27,970 bases of DNA from DASXRC01 sp036506495 (GTDB taxonomy: Bacteria > Actinomycetota > Actinomycetes > Mycobacteriales > Micromonosporaceae): positions 1 to 27,970 of the forward strand of contig DASXRQ010000054.1 of assembly GCA_036506495.1 (NCBI GenBank), given 5' to 3'. Below, piece after piece: positions 8,131-16,579 of this stretch (position 1 is its first letter; every line of letters begins with the position of its first letter). Under the pieces are notes generated by a model. That model was not told the origin of the DNA, ran no database searches, and saw nothing but the letters and a program-made list of their open reading frames with translations. Position numbers and translations under genes: made by a program.

Positions 8131-9021
8131 GTGCCGTACCGACCGCGAGATCTACAGTGGCAGGTCTTCCGCGGCTCCGCCGCCGTCCGCGAAGGCCTGT
8201 TGACGCCACACCAATTGCGTAGCACCGCCTGGCTCATGATCCGACCGGACATCTATGCCGACTCCCGGCTCGACCGCGACCACGGACTCGTCTGTCACGG
8301 CGTGGCGCTCAGGCTACCGGCCGATGCGACCACCGCCGGTCCGTCCGCCGCCTACCTCCTCGGTGTCGAGCACGCGGCCGGGTACGGGGACCCGCTACAT
8401 GTCGTCGTTCCGAGTAGGCGGGCGCCGCCACGGATCCGCGGAGTTCGCGCACACGGAGTCGACCTGATACCCGCGGAGATCGTCGAGTACGGCCACCTCC
8501 GACACACCTCCGCCCTGCGCACGGCGTGGGATGTCGCGCAGTGGCTCGATGTAGTCCCCGCGGTGACGACCGTTGACGGCATGCTGCGTAGCGGCGGGCT
8601 TCGGCTCGAGGAGTTCGGCACTCTGGTCGGTGCGCGGGAGGGCGACCGCGGGTGGCGTCGCGCGGCCCGGGTCGCGTCGCTCGCCGACGGTGGCGCGCAG
8701 TCTCCGCCGGAGTCGCAACTCCGCGTCAAGTTGGTGCTCGAAGGCCTTCCACGGCCCGTCACGCAGTACTCGGTCCGGGTTCCCGGTGGCCTGGTGCTTC
8801 ATCCCGACCTCGCGTGGCCCGACTACCGGGTCGCTGCCGAATATGACGGCCGTTGGCATGGGGAGGATGACCGTCTGGATCTCGACCGGGATCGGCTCAA
8901 CAACCTTGTCAAGGCGGGCTGGCTGGTGATCCACGTAACAAGCCGCGGCCTGTATCGCAACTTTCCGAAGATCGTGTCCGACCTTCGCGAGGCCCTGATG
9001 GAGCGCGGCTGGCGTCCGTAA
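8131..9021 (+). CDS. DUF559/Vsr-like nuclease-fold protein with AbiEi-like N-terminus
   Basis: 296 residues from the GTG at 8131. The N-terminal part (QWQVFRGSAAVREGLLTPHQ, 9-28, then LRSTAWLMIRPDIYADSRL) resembles the winged-helix region seen in AbiEi-type proteins. The C-terminal part (about 190-290) is a DUF559 endonuclease-like domain with E194, HPDLAWPDYRVAAEYDGRWH (224-243; D226, E237, D239, H243 candidate active-site residues) and a late GWLVIHVTSRGL strand-helix. Many actinobacteria carry multiple copies of this family; no function is established. In-frame ATG 8032 would begin just after palindrome A and add 33 poorly matching residues across the DnaA-like boxes, so I prefer the GTG. 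The gene is bracketed by palindromes A and B. Confidence 0.75.
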   Translation: MPYRPRDLQWQVFRGSAAVREGLLTPHQLRSTAWLMIRPDIYADSRLDRDHGLVCHGVALRLPADATTAGPSAAYLLGVEHAAGYGDPLHVVVPSRRAPPRIRGVRAHGVDLIPAEIVEYGHLRHTSALRTAWDVAQWLDVVPAVTTVDGMLRSGGLRLEEFGTLVGAREGDRGWRRAARVASLADGGAQSPPESQLRVKLVLEGLPRPVTQYSVRVPGGLVLHPDLAWPDYRVAAEYDGRWHGEDDRLDLDRDRLNNLVKAGWLVIHVTSRGLYRNFPKIVSDLREALMERGWRP

Positions 9022-9026
9022 GTCGG

Positions 9027-9087
9027 GCAACCTTGCACGGGTTGGGGTGTCGCGGGGCCCGCGACACCCCAACCCGTGCAAGGTTGC
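9027..9087. repeat. long perfect palindrome, copy B
   Basis: A 30-bp perfect inverted repeat (9027-9056 with 9058-9087) around one G. The outer part is the same CAACCTTGCACGGGTTGGG as copy A; the inner part differs (GTGTCGCGGG) but is matched in both arms. The right flank CGACGATC (9087-9094) is the mirror image of the left flank of copy A. It sits between the nuclease gene and convergent fumC and may act as a terminator for both. Confidence 0.9.
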
Positions 9088-9118
9088 GACGATCTTGGTG
9101 CGGGGTCGGGCCGGTGCG

Positions 9119-10504
9119 TCAGGGGTGGGTCATCCGCAGCACGTCCAGGGCCTCGTCGAGCTGTTCCTCGGTGAGCCGACCACTGTCGACGTGGCCGCGG
9201 GCGATCACCACCGCCTTGATCGACTGGCCAGTCGCGAGGGCTTCCTTGGCTATCGCGGCCGCCTCGTCATACCCGAGGATCCGGTTCAGCGGCGTGACGA
9301 TCGCCGGCGAGCCCTCGGCGTAGGAACGGCAGACCTCGACGTTCGCCTCCAGGCCGGCCACGCACCGGTCGGCGAGCAACCGGCTCGCGGCGGCCAGCAG
9401 CCGGATCGACTCCAGCAGGTTCCGGGCCATCACCGGAAGCATGACATTGAGCTCGAAATCCCCCTGGGAGCCGGCGAACGCGACCGCCGCGTCGTTGCCG
9501 ATTACCTGGGCGCAGACCTGGCGTACCGACTCGCAGACGACGGGGTTGACCTTGCCGGGCATGATCGAGGAGCCCGGTTGCAGGTCGGGCAGGCGCAGCT
9601 CGCGCAGGCCCGCCCGCGGCCCCGAGCCCATCCAGCGGATGTCGTTGACGATCTTGAAGAGCCCGACCGCGACCGTACGCAGCTGGCCGGACGCCTCCAC
9701 CAACGCGTCGCGCGCCCCCTGCGCCTCGAAGTGGTTGCGCGCCTCGGTCAGCGGCAGCCCGGTCGACGTACGCAGTCGCTCGATCACGGCGGCCGCGAAC
9801 CCGGGCGGCGTGTTGACGCCGGTGCCCACCGCGGTGCCGCCCAGCGGCAGCTCCGCCAGCCGGGGCAGCACCGACTCGAGCCGGTCGATACCGAACTGCA
9901 CCTGGCTCGCGTACCCCGAGAACTCCTGGCCGAGCGTCACCGGGGTGGCGTCCATCAGGTGCGTACGTCCTGCCTTCACCACGTCGGCGAAGGCGTCCAC
10001 CTTGGACTCCAGCGCGAACCGGAGGTGGCGCAGCGCGGGCAGCAGGTCGTGGACAACGGCGTCCGTCGCCGCCAGGTGGATCGACGATGGGAAAACGTCG
10101 TTGCTGGACTGCGAGGCGTTGACCTCGTCGTTGGGGTGAACCGTCCGGCCCAGCTCCTGGCCGGCCAGCGTGGCGAGAACCTCGTTGGCGTTCATGTTCG
10201 AGGAGGTCCCGGAGCCGGTCTGGAACACGTCCACCGGAAACTGGTCGTCGTGCCCGCCGTCGGCCACGCGCGCGGCCGCGTTCGCGATCGCGGACGCCAC
10301 CTCGGCCGGGAGCACTCCGAGCGTGGCGTTCACCTGCGCCGCGGCCCCCTTGATCACGGCGAGGGCCTTGATGTGGGCGGGTTCCAGGCCGCGACCCGAG
10401 ACCGGGAAGTTCTCCACGGCGCGCTGGGTCTGCGCCCGCCACAGCGCGTCCACGGGGACCCGTACCTCGCCCATCGTGTCGCGTTCGATCCGAAAGTCGG
10501 TCAC
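9119..10504 (-). CDS. fumC: class II fumarate hydratase
   Basis: 461 residues, the normal FumC length. The superfamily signature GSSIMPGKVNP (about 318) carries the catalytic serine loop. GSGTSSNMNANEV (about 97-109), HPNDEVNASQSSND and AGRTHLMDATP (about 184-194, catalytic His region) are also present. It interconverts fumarate and malate without an iron-sulfur cluster and is usually a cytoplasmic homotetramer. GTG start at 10504, 43 nt after the stop of the class I fumarase gene on the same strand, so the two are probably co-transcribed. The plus-strand open frame over this gene is a GC shadow. Confidence 0.95.
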   Translation of the reverse strand: MTDFRIERDTMGEVRVPVDALWRAQTQRAVENFPVSGRGLEPAHIKALAVIKGAAAQVNATLGVLPAEVASAIANAAARVADGGHDDQFPVDVFQTGSGTSSNMNANEVLATLAGQELGRTVHPNDEVNASQSSNDVFPSSIHLAATDAVVHDLLPALRHLRFALESKVDAFADVVKAGRTHLMDATPVTLGQEFSGYASQVQFGIDRLESVLPRLAELPLGGTAVGTGVNTPPGFAAAVIERLRTSTGLPLTEARNHFEAQGARDALVEASGQLRTVAVGLFKIVNDIRWMGSGPRAGLRELRLPDLQPGSSIMPGKVNPVVCESVRQVCAQVIGNDAAVAFAGSQGDFELNVMLPVMARNLLESIRLLAAASRLLADRCVAGLEANVEVCRSYAEGSPAIVTPLNRILGYDEAAAIAKEALATGQSIKAVVIARGHVDSGRLTEEQLDEALDVLRMTHP

Positions 10505-10547
10505 GCCACCATCCTGCCCCGCGCCACCCGAAGAGGCGGGACGAACC

Positions 10548-12215
10548 TCAGCGCCGGCCGACGGTCAGGACCGGCTTGGCTGTCTCGGCGAAGAAGTCGT
10601 TGCCCTTGTCGTCCACGACGATGAAGGCCGGGAAGTCCGCGACCTCGATCCGCCAGACTGCCTCCATGCCGAGCTCCGGGTACTCGAGCACCTCGACCCG
10701 CTTGATGCAGTCCTGGGCCAGCCGAGCCGCCGGACCGCCGATCGAGCCGAGGTAGAAGCCGCCGTTAGCGGCGCACGACCGCGTCACGCCGGTGGACCGG
10801 TTGCCCTTCGCGAGCATGACCAGCGAACCGCCGGCCTCCTGGAAGCGCGGCACGTACGAGTCCATCCGGCCGGCGGTCGTCGGGCCGAACGAGCCGCTGG
10901 CGTACCCCTCGGGTGTCTTCGCCGGGCCGGCGTAGTAGACGGCGTGGTCGCGCAGGTACGCCGGCATCGGCTCGCCCGCGTCCAACCGCTCCGCGATCTT
11001 CGCGTGAGCGATGTCCCGCGCGACAACGAGCGGGCCGGTCAGCGACAGCCGGGTCCTCACCGGGTAGCGGGACAGCTCGGAACGGATCTCGGTCATCGGC
11101 CGGTTCAGGTCGATGGCGACGACGTCGGAGCCCGCGAGCGAGTCCGCGGTCACGTCCGGCAGGAACCGCGCCGGGTCCGTCTCCAGCCGCTCCAGCCACA
11201 CGCCGGACGGGGTGATCTTCGCGAGCGCCTGCCGGTCGGCCGAGCAGGAGACGGCGATGGCCACCGGGCAGGACGCGCCGTGCCGCGGCAGCCGGATCAC
11301 CCGCACGTCGTGGCAGAAATACCGGCCGCCGAACTGCGCGCCGATCCCGAACTCACGAGTCAGCTCGAGCACGTCGGACTCCAGCGCGAGATCGCGAAAG
11401 CCGTGCGCGAGCATCGAACCGGACGTCGGCATGCCGTCGAGGTACTTCGCCGAGGCGTACTTCGCCGCCTTGAGCGCGAACTCCGCGGACGTGCCTCCGA
11501 TGACGATCGCGAGGTGGTAGGGCGGGCAGGCGGCCGTGCCGATGAGCCGCAGCTTCTCCTCCAGGAACTGCATCATCCGCGTGGGGTTCAGCAGCGCCTT
11601 GGTCTCCTGATAGAGGTATGACTTGTTCGCCGAGCCGCCGCCCTTGGCGAGGAACAGAAACTTGTACGTGTCGGGGTGCCCGTCTGGGTCCGCGGCATAC
11701 AACTCGATCTGCGCCGGGAGGTTGCTGCCGGTGTTGGCCTCCTCCCACATGGTCAGGGGTGCCAGCTGCGAGTAGCGCAGATTCAGCCGGGTGTACGCCT
11801 GGTAGACGCCGAGCGCGATCGCCGCCTCGTCGGTGCCGTCGGTGAGCACGTGCCGGCCGCGCTTGCCCATGACGATGGCCGTTCCGGTGTCCTGGCACAT
11901 GGGCAGCACGCCGCCGGCGGCGATGTTCGCGTTGCGCAGCAGGTCAAGCGCGACAAACCGGTCGTTGGGCGAGGCCGCCGGGTCATCGATGATCGACCTG
12001 AGCTGGGCGAGGTGAGCCGGGCGGAGGTAGTGCGCGATGTCGTGCATCGCCTCCGCGGTCAGCTGCGTGAGGATCGTCGGCTCCACGGTCAGGAACTGCC
12101 GACCGCCGGGCCCCCTGACGACGTCCACGCCCTCGTCCGTGACGAGCCGGTACTCGGTCGCATCGTCGCCGAGCGGCAGCAACGGGGCGTACGCGAAGTC
12201 GGGGGCACTGCTCAT
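10548..12215 (-). CDS. fumA: class I (iron-sulfur) fumarate hydratase
   Basis: 555 residues, the normal length for the heat-labile class I enzyme. The alpha domain holds cysteines for the [4Fe-4S] cluster at C107 (MCQDTGTAIVMGKRG), C230 (GTAACPPYH) and C316 or C324 (SCPVAIAVSCSADR). The beta domain follows from about 370, with GPLVVARDIAHAKI and YYAGPAKTPEGYASGSFGPT. It performs the same hydration of fumarate as FumC but is oxygen-sensitive. The ATG lies 7 nt after TAGGCT (minus strand, 12228-12223), a likely leaderless start. It leads a two-gene operon with fumC. The symbol follows E. coli; actinobacterial genomes often call it fumB. Confidence 0.93.
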   Translation of the reverse strand: MSSAPDFAYAPLLPLGDDATEYRLVTDEGVDVVRGPGGRQFLTVEPTILTQLTAEAMHDIAHYLRPAHLAQLRSIIDDPAASPNDRFVALDLLRNANIAAGGVLPMCQDTGTAIVMGKRGRHVLTDGTDEAAIALGVYQAYTRLNLRYSQLAPLTMWEEANTGSNLPAQIELYAADPDGHPDTYKFLFLAKGGGSANKSYLYQETKALLNPTRMMQFLEEKLRLIGTAACPPYHLAIVIGGTSAEFALKAAKYASAKYLDGMPTSGSMLAHGFRDLALESDVLELTREFGIGAQFGGRYFCHDVRVIRLPRHGASCPVAIAVSCSADRQALAKITPSGVWLERLETDPARFLPDVTADSLAGSDVVAIDLNRPMTEIRSELSRYPVRTRLSLTGPLVVARDIAHAKIAERLDAGEPMPAYLRDHAVYYAGPAKTPEGYASGSFGPTTAGRMDSYVPRFQEAGGSLVMLAKGNRSTGVTRSCAANGGFYLGSIGGPAARLAQDCIKRVEVLEYPELGMEAVWRIEVADFPAFIVVDDKGNDFFAETAKPVLTVGRR

Positions 12216-12247
12216 GCCGGGCAGCCTAGGCCAGTGGCGGCCGCGAT

Positions 12248-12263
12248 CGGCACCCGCGTGCCG
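12248..12263. terminator. possible terminator downstream of the beta-propeller gene
   Basis: CGGCAC (12248-12253), loop CCGC, GTGCCG (12258-12263) in the 64-bp gap between the fumarase start and the stop of the upstream minus-strand gene. No U-tract. Confidence 0.35.
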
Positions 12264-12279
12264 CGACGCATCGTCGCCA

Positions 12280-13593
12280 TCACGCGGCGGCCGTGCCGAA
12301 CCGGGCGTACCCCATGTCGCGTCGCTGGGCGATCACCAACCCCTGCCGTCCCACGGCGAGCACATCGGCGGGCGTCTTGAGGTTCACGAGCTCGCGCCCG
12401 GTGGCCGGGTCGAGCGCGACCACCCGGTCGGGATCGCGGTCGACGATGACCGCGGCGTACCGGGTCAGTGCCGCCGTCGCGTCGGGATGCACCCTGCGGC
12501 TCCAGCCCCGGGTCTGGCCGAGCTGGACGCCTCGGATCGTCCGGCCGTCGGCGGATCGCACGAGCACGTGCGTGTTGTCCAGCCCGACAATGCGCTCGCC
12601 CTCGGCGCCGGTCCACAGCACACGTCCGTCGCTCGCGTCCAGCACCACCTCGTGCCCGTTCGGCGACACGGCCGTGATGACGCTGCCCTGACCGGTCGGC
12701 GAGCGGCGCTGGACGCAGCCGGCGCCCTCGGTCGTACGCAGGTTGAGCCCGGTGCGCCGCCAGACCTCCTGCCCCGAACCGGCGTCCGTGGCGGTCGCCG
12801 TGAAGTAGCAGGTGCCGTCCAGCGAACGAGCCTCGATGCGGAGCACGCGGCCGCCGACCACCAGGACACGATCGGAGCGGTCCAGCTCGAGATCCGCGAG
12901 GGCCCGGCCGGCCGCCGTGTCCACCAGCTGAACCCGCCCGTTGATCGGGAAGCCGAGCACCTGCGGCATGGGTTGCGGGCCGCCCGCGCCGCCGTTGATG
13001 TGCCGGCCGGTGATCGGTCGGCTGCCCAGCAGCTCGGGGTTGTCGGCGAACAGCACGAACCCGATGCCGGGCAGCGGGACCGTCCACAGTGGGGAGTTTC
13101 CCCGCGGCGCCCAGGCGGTCAGCGTGCAGTCCTGGGCGCCGGCGCAGCGCACATCCAGGAGCGCGTCGCGAAAGGTCCACACGGCCACGGCCTCGGAGTC
13201 CCGCCGACGCACGGCCCCGCTGGCCGGGTCGATCACCTCGTACCCCTTTTCCAGCAGCTTGCCGACCACCACCACGGCGTCCGTCTCGCCGCCCGCGACC
13301 GCGCTCCAATCCGCCTTCGCCTCCCATAACCGGTCACCGTTGACCGGCGACCGCGCCTCGACCGTCGTCCGCTGCTCCACGACGATGGCCTGGCCGGTCA
13401 CGGTCACGCTGGTCGGCACGCCGCCGAGGCGTTGCTGCCACAAGACGTCCGGATTGGACAGTGGGCCGCTGTGGTTCACCCATGTGAACAGGGCGGGGAG
13501 CGGGTTCCAGATGCCGGTACTGATGAGCACCACGAGCAGAACGAAGCCGGCCGTCAGCCAGCCACCAGCGCCGTTGGCCCCACCCTTAGCCAC
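12280..13593 (-). CDS. membrane-anchored PQQ-like beta-propeller protein
   Basis: 437 residues. One hydrophobic segment near the N-terminus (about 12-28, WLTAGFVLLVVLISTGIW) should anchor it with the rest outside. The remainder is a repeated pattern such as EARSPVNGDRLWEA, DPASGAVRRRDSE, LDASDGRVLWTG and LDPATGRELVNL: PQQ/WD-like blades that close into a propeller. Paired cysteines (CAGAQDC) fit an extracytoplasmic location. No cofactor-binding or enzymatic motif is evident; the function is unknown. GTG start at 13593, 6 nt after TACCGT (minus strand, 13605-13600), indicates a leaderless transcript. A similar protein is encoded at 21267-22565. Confidence 0.8.
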   Translation of the reverse strand: MAKGGANGAGGWLTAGFVLLVVLISTGIWNPLPALFTWVNHSGPLSNPDVLWQQRLGGVPTSVTVTGQAIVVEQRTTVEARSPVNGDRLWEAKADWSAVAGGETDAVVVVGKLLEKGYEVIDPASGAVRRRDSEAVAVWTFRDALLDVRCAGAQDCTLTAWAPRGNSPLWTVPLPGIGFVLFADNPELLGSRPITGRHINGGAGGPQPMPQVLGFPINGRVQLVDTAAGRALADLELDRSDRVLVVGGRVLRIEARSLDGTCYFTATATDAGSGQEVWRRTGLNLRTTEGAGCVQRRSPTGQGSVITAVSPNGHEVVLDASDGRVLWTGAEGERIVGLDNTHVLVRSADGRTIRGVQLGQTRGWSRRVHPDATAALTRYAAVIVDRDPDRVVALDPATGRELVNLKTPADVLAVGRQGLVIAQRRDMGYARFGTAAA

Positions 13594-13629
13594 TCGGCCA
13601 CGGTAGCGACAGATGGCGATGGAAGCGCA

Positions 13630-14859
13630 CTATCGTGATCCGCCCGTGTCGGCCGGGTATGCGGTGCTTGGCGCCAACTGGCGCCTGAGCGCGGCGGTGG
13701 CAGCGAGCGAGGCGAGTCCCGCCACGGCCACCACGACGCCGGGCGACGCGAGTTCGCCGAGCGCCCCGGCCCCGGCGACCGCGAGCCCCTGCAGCGTCAT
13801 CGTGCCGGTCGACGCCAGACCGAACGCCTGCCCGCGGGACTCCACGGGCACCGCGAGCAGGAACCGCCGCGCGAGCCCCAGCTGGTAGGCGAACCCGAAT
13901 GCCGCGACCGCGAGCAACGCTGCGGCCAGCGCCGGGGCCGGGGTGAGGACAAACCCGAGCAGGGGTACGCCGAGAAGCGCGGCCAGCCACGGTGCCAGCG
14001 CCTCACGGCGGTCGGGACGCACGAACCGGCCCACGACGAGGTCACCGGTCAGCATGCCGAGCGCGGCCGCCATCAGCAGCACACCGGCCGCGGATGGGGC
14101 GTCGAGGGCGCTCGCGTACGGTACGACGGCACCCTCCGCGCCCACCATGAGCGCCCCTGGCAGCCACTGTGCGAGCAGCAGTTCACGGATCCGCCGGTCG
14201 GCGAGCAGGTGGCCGTTCGTCCGCCAGGTCTCACGTACAGCGCCGGCACGCGCCACCCGCCGGGCCGGCCGGTCGGCGAGGCCGAGTCGTACCAGTCCCA
14301 CGGAGACCACGCACGTCGCCGCGGTCAACCAGAGCGCGCCACGTGGGCCGATGAGCGTGAGCAGCACACCGCCGGCGGCGAAGCCGACGACCTGGGTGCC
14401 GCCGGAGGCGATGGTGAACAGGGACCGCGCCAGCACGTACCGGTCGCCGCCGAGCAGGTCGGGCAGCAGCGCGGTGCGTGCCGCCATCGCCACGGGCGCG
14501 AAGGTCCCCGCTGCAAACACGAGCGCGACCATGCCGAGCGGCGGCAGGACGCCGACGGCCAGCACGACCGCGACGCCCAGGCGCAGCAGGTCGTAGCCCA
14601 CGATCACGGTTCGCGGCCGCCAGCGGTCGGCGAGCGCCAGCAGGAACGATCCGCCCAGCGCGTTGGGCAGGAAGCCGGAAACATACGCGAGCGCGGCCAG
14701 CAGCGGTGAGCCGGTGCTCGCGTAGACGAGCACGGACAGCGCCAACATGCGGATCGAATCGCCGACTATCAGCGCGCCGAAGCTGGCGAAGAGGACCCGG
14801 AACTCGCGGACCGCGAACACCTCGCGGTAGGTGGCGTGCCGGGTGTCAACGGCGGTCAC
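13630..14859 (-). CDS. MFS transporter
   Basis: 409 residues with about twelve hydrophobic segments, the usual size of major-facilitator exporters. The loop between helices 2 and 3 reads ALADRWRPRTVIVGYD, matching the family's A-like motif (D-R-x-x-R). The N-terminal cytoplasmic part (REVFAVREFRVLFASFGALI) is typical of actinobacterial multidrug-type or macrolide-efflux-like members (MFS_1 / MefA-like). Substrate unknown. It starts with GTG and is divergent from the ArsR-type regulator at 14984, which probably controls it. It runs toward the beta-propeller gene with only 36 bp between. Confidence 0.88.
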   Translation of the reverse strand: MTAVDTRHATYREVFAVREFRVLFASFGALIVGDSIRMLALSVLVYASTGSPLLAALAYVSGFLPNALGGSFLLALADRWRPRTVIVGYDLLRLGVAVVLAVGVLPPLGMVALVFAAGTFAPVAMAARTALLPDLLGGDRYVLARSLFTIASGGTQVVGFAAGGVLLTLIGPRGALWLTAATCVVSVGLVRLGLADRPARRVARAGAVRETWRTNGHLLADRRIRELLLAQWLPGALMVGAEGAVVPYASALDAPSAAGVLLMAAALGMLTGDLVVGRFVRPDRREALAPWLAALLGVPLLGFVLTPAPALAAALLAVAAFGFAYQLGLARRFLLAVPVESRGQAFGLASTGTMTLQGLAVAGAGALGELASPGVVVAVAGLASLAATAALRRQLAPSTAYPADTGGSR

Positions 14860-14896
14860 CCGGTCAGCATGCCGGCCGGCGCGGTGCCGGCGCTAA

Positions 14897-14935
14897 GCTT
14901 TCGGCACTGGACGAAAAGCCAACCGGAATTCTGGT
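14897..14935. promoter_or_regulatory. candidate operators between the MFS and ArsR-type genes
   Basis: Two dyads lie in the 124-bp divergent gap: TTTCG-N8-CGAAA (14899-14903 and 14912-14916) and ACCGGAATTCTGGT (14922-14935, one mismatch). They are placed where the adjacent ArsR-type protein could regulate both directions. No binding data. Confidence 0.35.
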
Positions 14936-14983
14936 CGAGCACCGCGGTGGTCACCAGGGCCGCTAGCCGACGGGTTGGTGCCC

Positions 14984-15967
14984 ATGAGAATCGAGGTCAG
15001 CTCGGCCGACATCGCCGCGAGCCGGTACGCCATCTCACCGCTCATCGAGGCCATGTGCGCGCTGCGCATGGTCGCCGGCCAGGAGACCGCCGGGCCGCTC
15101 GCACCGGTCGTGGCGCGCCTACGGCCGCGCTACGAGGCGCTGCGGCGCGATCCCGCAGTCGGGACGCTGGTCGCGTTGTTCCGGCGCGGGGGCTACAACG
15201 CGGACTTCACCCAGCCGCCGCCGGCCGGAGTCGGCCTGACGTTCGCCGAGGAGGTCGCCGCCGTACGGAGGACACCGCTGCGGCGGGCGCGGGCGGAGAT
15301 CGCCCGGAACCTGGCCGGCCACCGGTCCCCACCCGCGTACGCGCGACGGATCCTCGACGCGCCCGATGTCGTCGCACGGCTCGCGGACGGCATCGAGGCG
15401 TCCTGGGCAGTGCTCATCGAGCCCGAGTGGCCACGGCTGCGCGCGATCCTCGAACGGGACGTTGTCCAGCGGGCGGGGCGGCTCGCCGCGTACGGCTGGG
15501 CGGAGGCGCTCGCCGGACTCGACCCCAGGCTGCGCTGGCGCGCGGACGGGCCGACGGGAGCGATCGAGGTCCGCATGAGCGACCAGGCCACGTATTCGCT
15601 CGGCGGCCGCGGGCTGCTCTTCGTCCCGACCGTGTTCGGCAAGTGCATCGCGTACGTCGAACCGCCCTGGCCGTACGCCATCGTCTATCCGGCGCGCGGG
15701 ATCGCGGACCTGCTCGGGCCGGCGGTCCCGGGCCGACCCCCGGACGCGCTCGATCGGCTCATCGGCTCGTCCCGGGCGGCCGTGCTGCGCGCGCTCGGGG
15801 TCCCGGCGACCACCAGCCAGCTCGTGGCGCAGCTCGACCTCGCGCTCGGCACGGTCGGCGACCACCTGGCCGCGCTGCACGGGGCGGGCCTCGTGACACG
15901 GACCCGGCTGGGTCGCTCGGTGCGGTACGAGCGGACGACCCTCGGCGACGCGCTCGCGGCGCGCTGA
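14984..15967 (+). CDS. ArsR-type regulator with DUF5937-like N-terminal region
   Basis: 327 residues from the ATG at 14984. The first 250 residues begin EVSSADIAASRYAISPLIEA, the opening of a large effector-like domain common in Streptomyces and relatives. The last 65 residues are an ArsR winged helix, with SSRAAVLRALGVPATTSQLV, then AQLDLALGTVGDHLAALHGA and GLVTRTRLGRSVRYERT. The DNA-binding domain is therefore C-terminal, the reverse of small ArsR repressors. No metal-binding cysteine motif is seen, so the signal is probably organic. Divergent from the MFS transporter. TTG 14975 and GTG 14978 are alternative starts a few codons upstream. Confidence 0.82.
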   Translation: MRIEVSSADIAASRYAISPLIEAMCALRMVAGQETAGPLAPVVARLRPRYEALRRDPAVGTLVALFRRGGYNADFTQPPPAGVGLTFAEEVAAVRRTPLRRARAEIARNLAGHRSPPAYARRILDAPDVVARLADGIEASWAVLIEPEWPRLRAILERDVVQRAGRLAAYGWAEALAGLDPRLRWRADGPTGAIEVRMSDQATYSLGGRGLLFVPTVFGKCIAYVEPPWPYAIVYPARGIADLLGPAVPGRPPDALDRLIGSSRAAVLRALGVPATTSQLVAQLDLALGTVGDHLAALHGAGLVTRTRLGRSVRYERTTLGDALAAR

Positions 15968-16005
15968 CGCCGACGCGCGGACGCCCACGTGCGGACGTCG
16001 ACGCC

Positions 16006-16500
16006 CTACTCGACGGTCGCCGCGGCATCGACCAGGGGCAGCACGCGGTACGCGATCTGCTCGGCGAGCGCGATGATGCTCGCGGCGCGGACGATCCCCT
16101 CGTACGCCACGATCTGGTCGATCACCCGCTGCAGGTCGGCGTTGGACCGGGCGACGATCCGGCATAGCAGGTCCCCGGAGCCGGTGATCGTGTGCGCCTC
16201 CAGAACCTCCGGGATGTCCGCCAGGTGCGCGGCGACGGGGTCGTGGCCGTACCGCTGGCGGATCTCGAGGGTGACGAACGCGGTGACGCCGAACCCGAGC
16301 GCGCTCGGTGCGATCTCCGGCCCGAAGCCGCGGATCACACCGCGCGCGAGCAGCTTGTCGAGACGGGCCTGCACGGTGCCGCGGGCCACCCGCAGCCGGC
16401 GGGAACACTCCAACACCCCGATGCGCGGTTCGTTCGTCAGCAGGGCAATCAGCCTCGCATCCAGGCCGTCGATGCCCGGCGGGCTGGTCACGTTGTCCAC
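16006..16500 (-). CDS. Lrp/AsnC-family transcriptional regulator
   Basis: 164 residues from the GTG at 16500. An N-terminal winged helix (about 10-60, GLDARLIALLTNEPRIGVLE, then CSRRLRVARGTVQARLDKLL) precedes a RAM ligand-binding domain (about 70-150, FVTLEIRQRYGHDPVAAHL, then HTITGSGDLLCRIVA). Lrp/AsnC proteins usually sense amino acids and bind as octamers. It is divergent from hpd across 175 bp, the standard layout for the local regulator of tyrosine or phenylalanine catabolism. An aromatic amino acid or hydroxyphenylpyruvate is a plausible effector, by inference. The stop is 38 bp from the convergent ArsR-type gene. Confidence 0.9.
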   Translation of the reverse strand: MDNVTSPPGIDGLDARLIALLTNEPRIGVLECSRRLRVARGTVQARLDKLLARGVIRGFGPEIAPSALGFGVTAFVTLEIRQRYGHDPVAAHLADIPEVLEAHTITGSGDLLCRIVARSNADLQRVIDQIVAYEGIVRAASIIALAEQIAYRVLPLVDAAATVE

Positions 16501-16537
16501 CTCACCGACCGATCATGCCGCATTTCGGCGGCAGGTA

Positions 16538-16571
16538 GTCAAATTGACCAGCAGATCGTGGCAAGTACTCT
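16538..16571 (+). promoter_or_regulatory. hpd promoter with an overlapping operator
   Basis: TTGACC (16544-16549), a 16-nt spacer and TACTCT (16566-16571) fit the main sigma consensus. The perfect dyad GTCAA-A-TTGAC (16538-16548) overlaps the -35, where a bound repressor would block transcription. The divergent Lrp/AsnC protein is the natural candidate. Confidence 0.5.
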
Positions 16572-16579
16572 ACGAAGGT

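Noticed and set aside
7972..9087. CRISPR array from the repeated CAACC/GGTTG sequences
   Set aside because: Only two copies 1 kb apart, in inverted form, with a gene between them; no spacer-repeat series and no cas genes.
9047..10624. 525-residue plus-strand open frame opposite fumC
   Set aside because: Antisense of a conserved enzyme, with composition typical of a GC shadow; it also runs through palindrome B.
15968..16005. GCGGACG-type repeats between the ArsR-type and Lrp/AsnC genes as a terminator
   Set aside because: Copies are mostly direct, not inverted, and no stable stem could be drawn.
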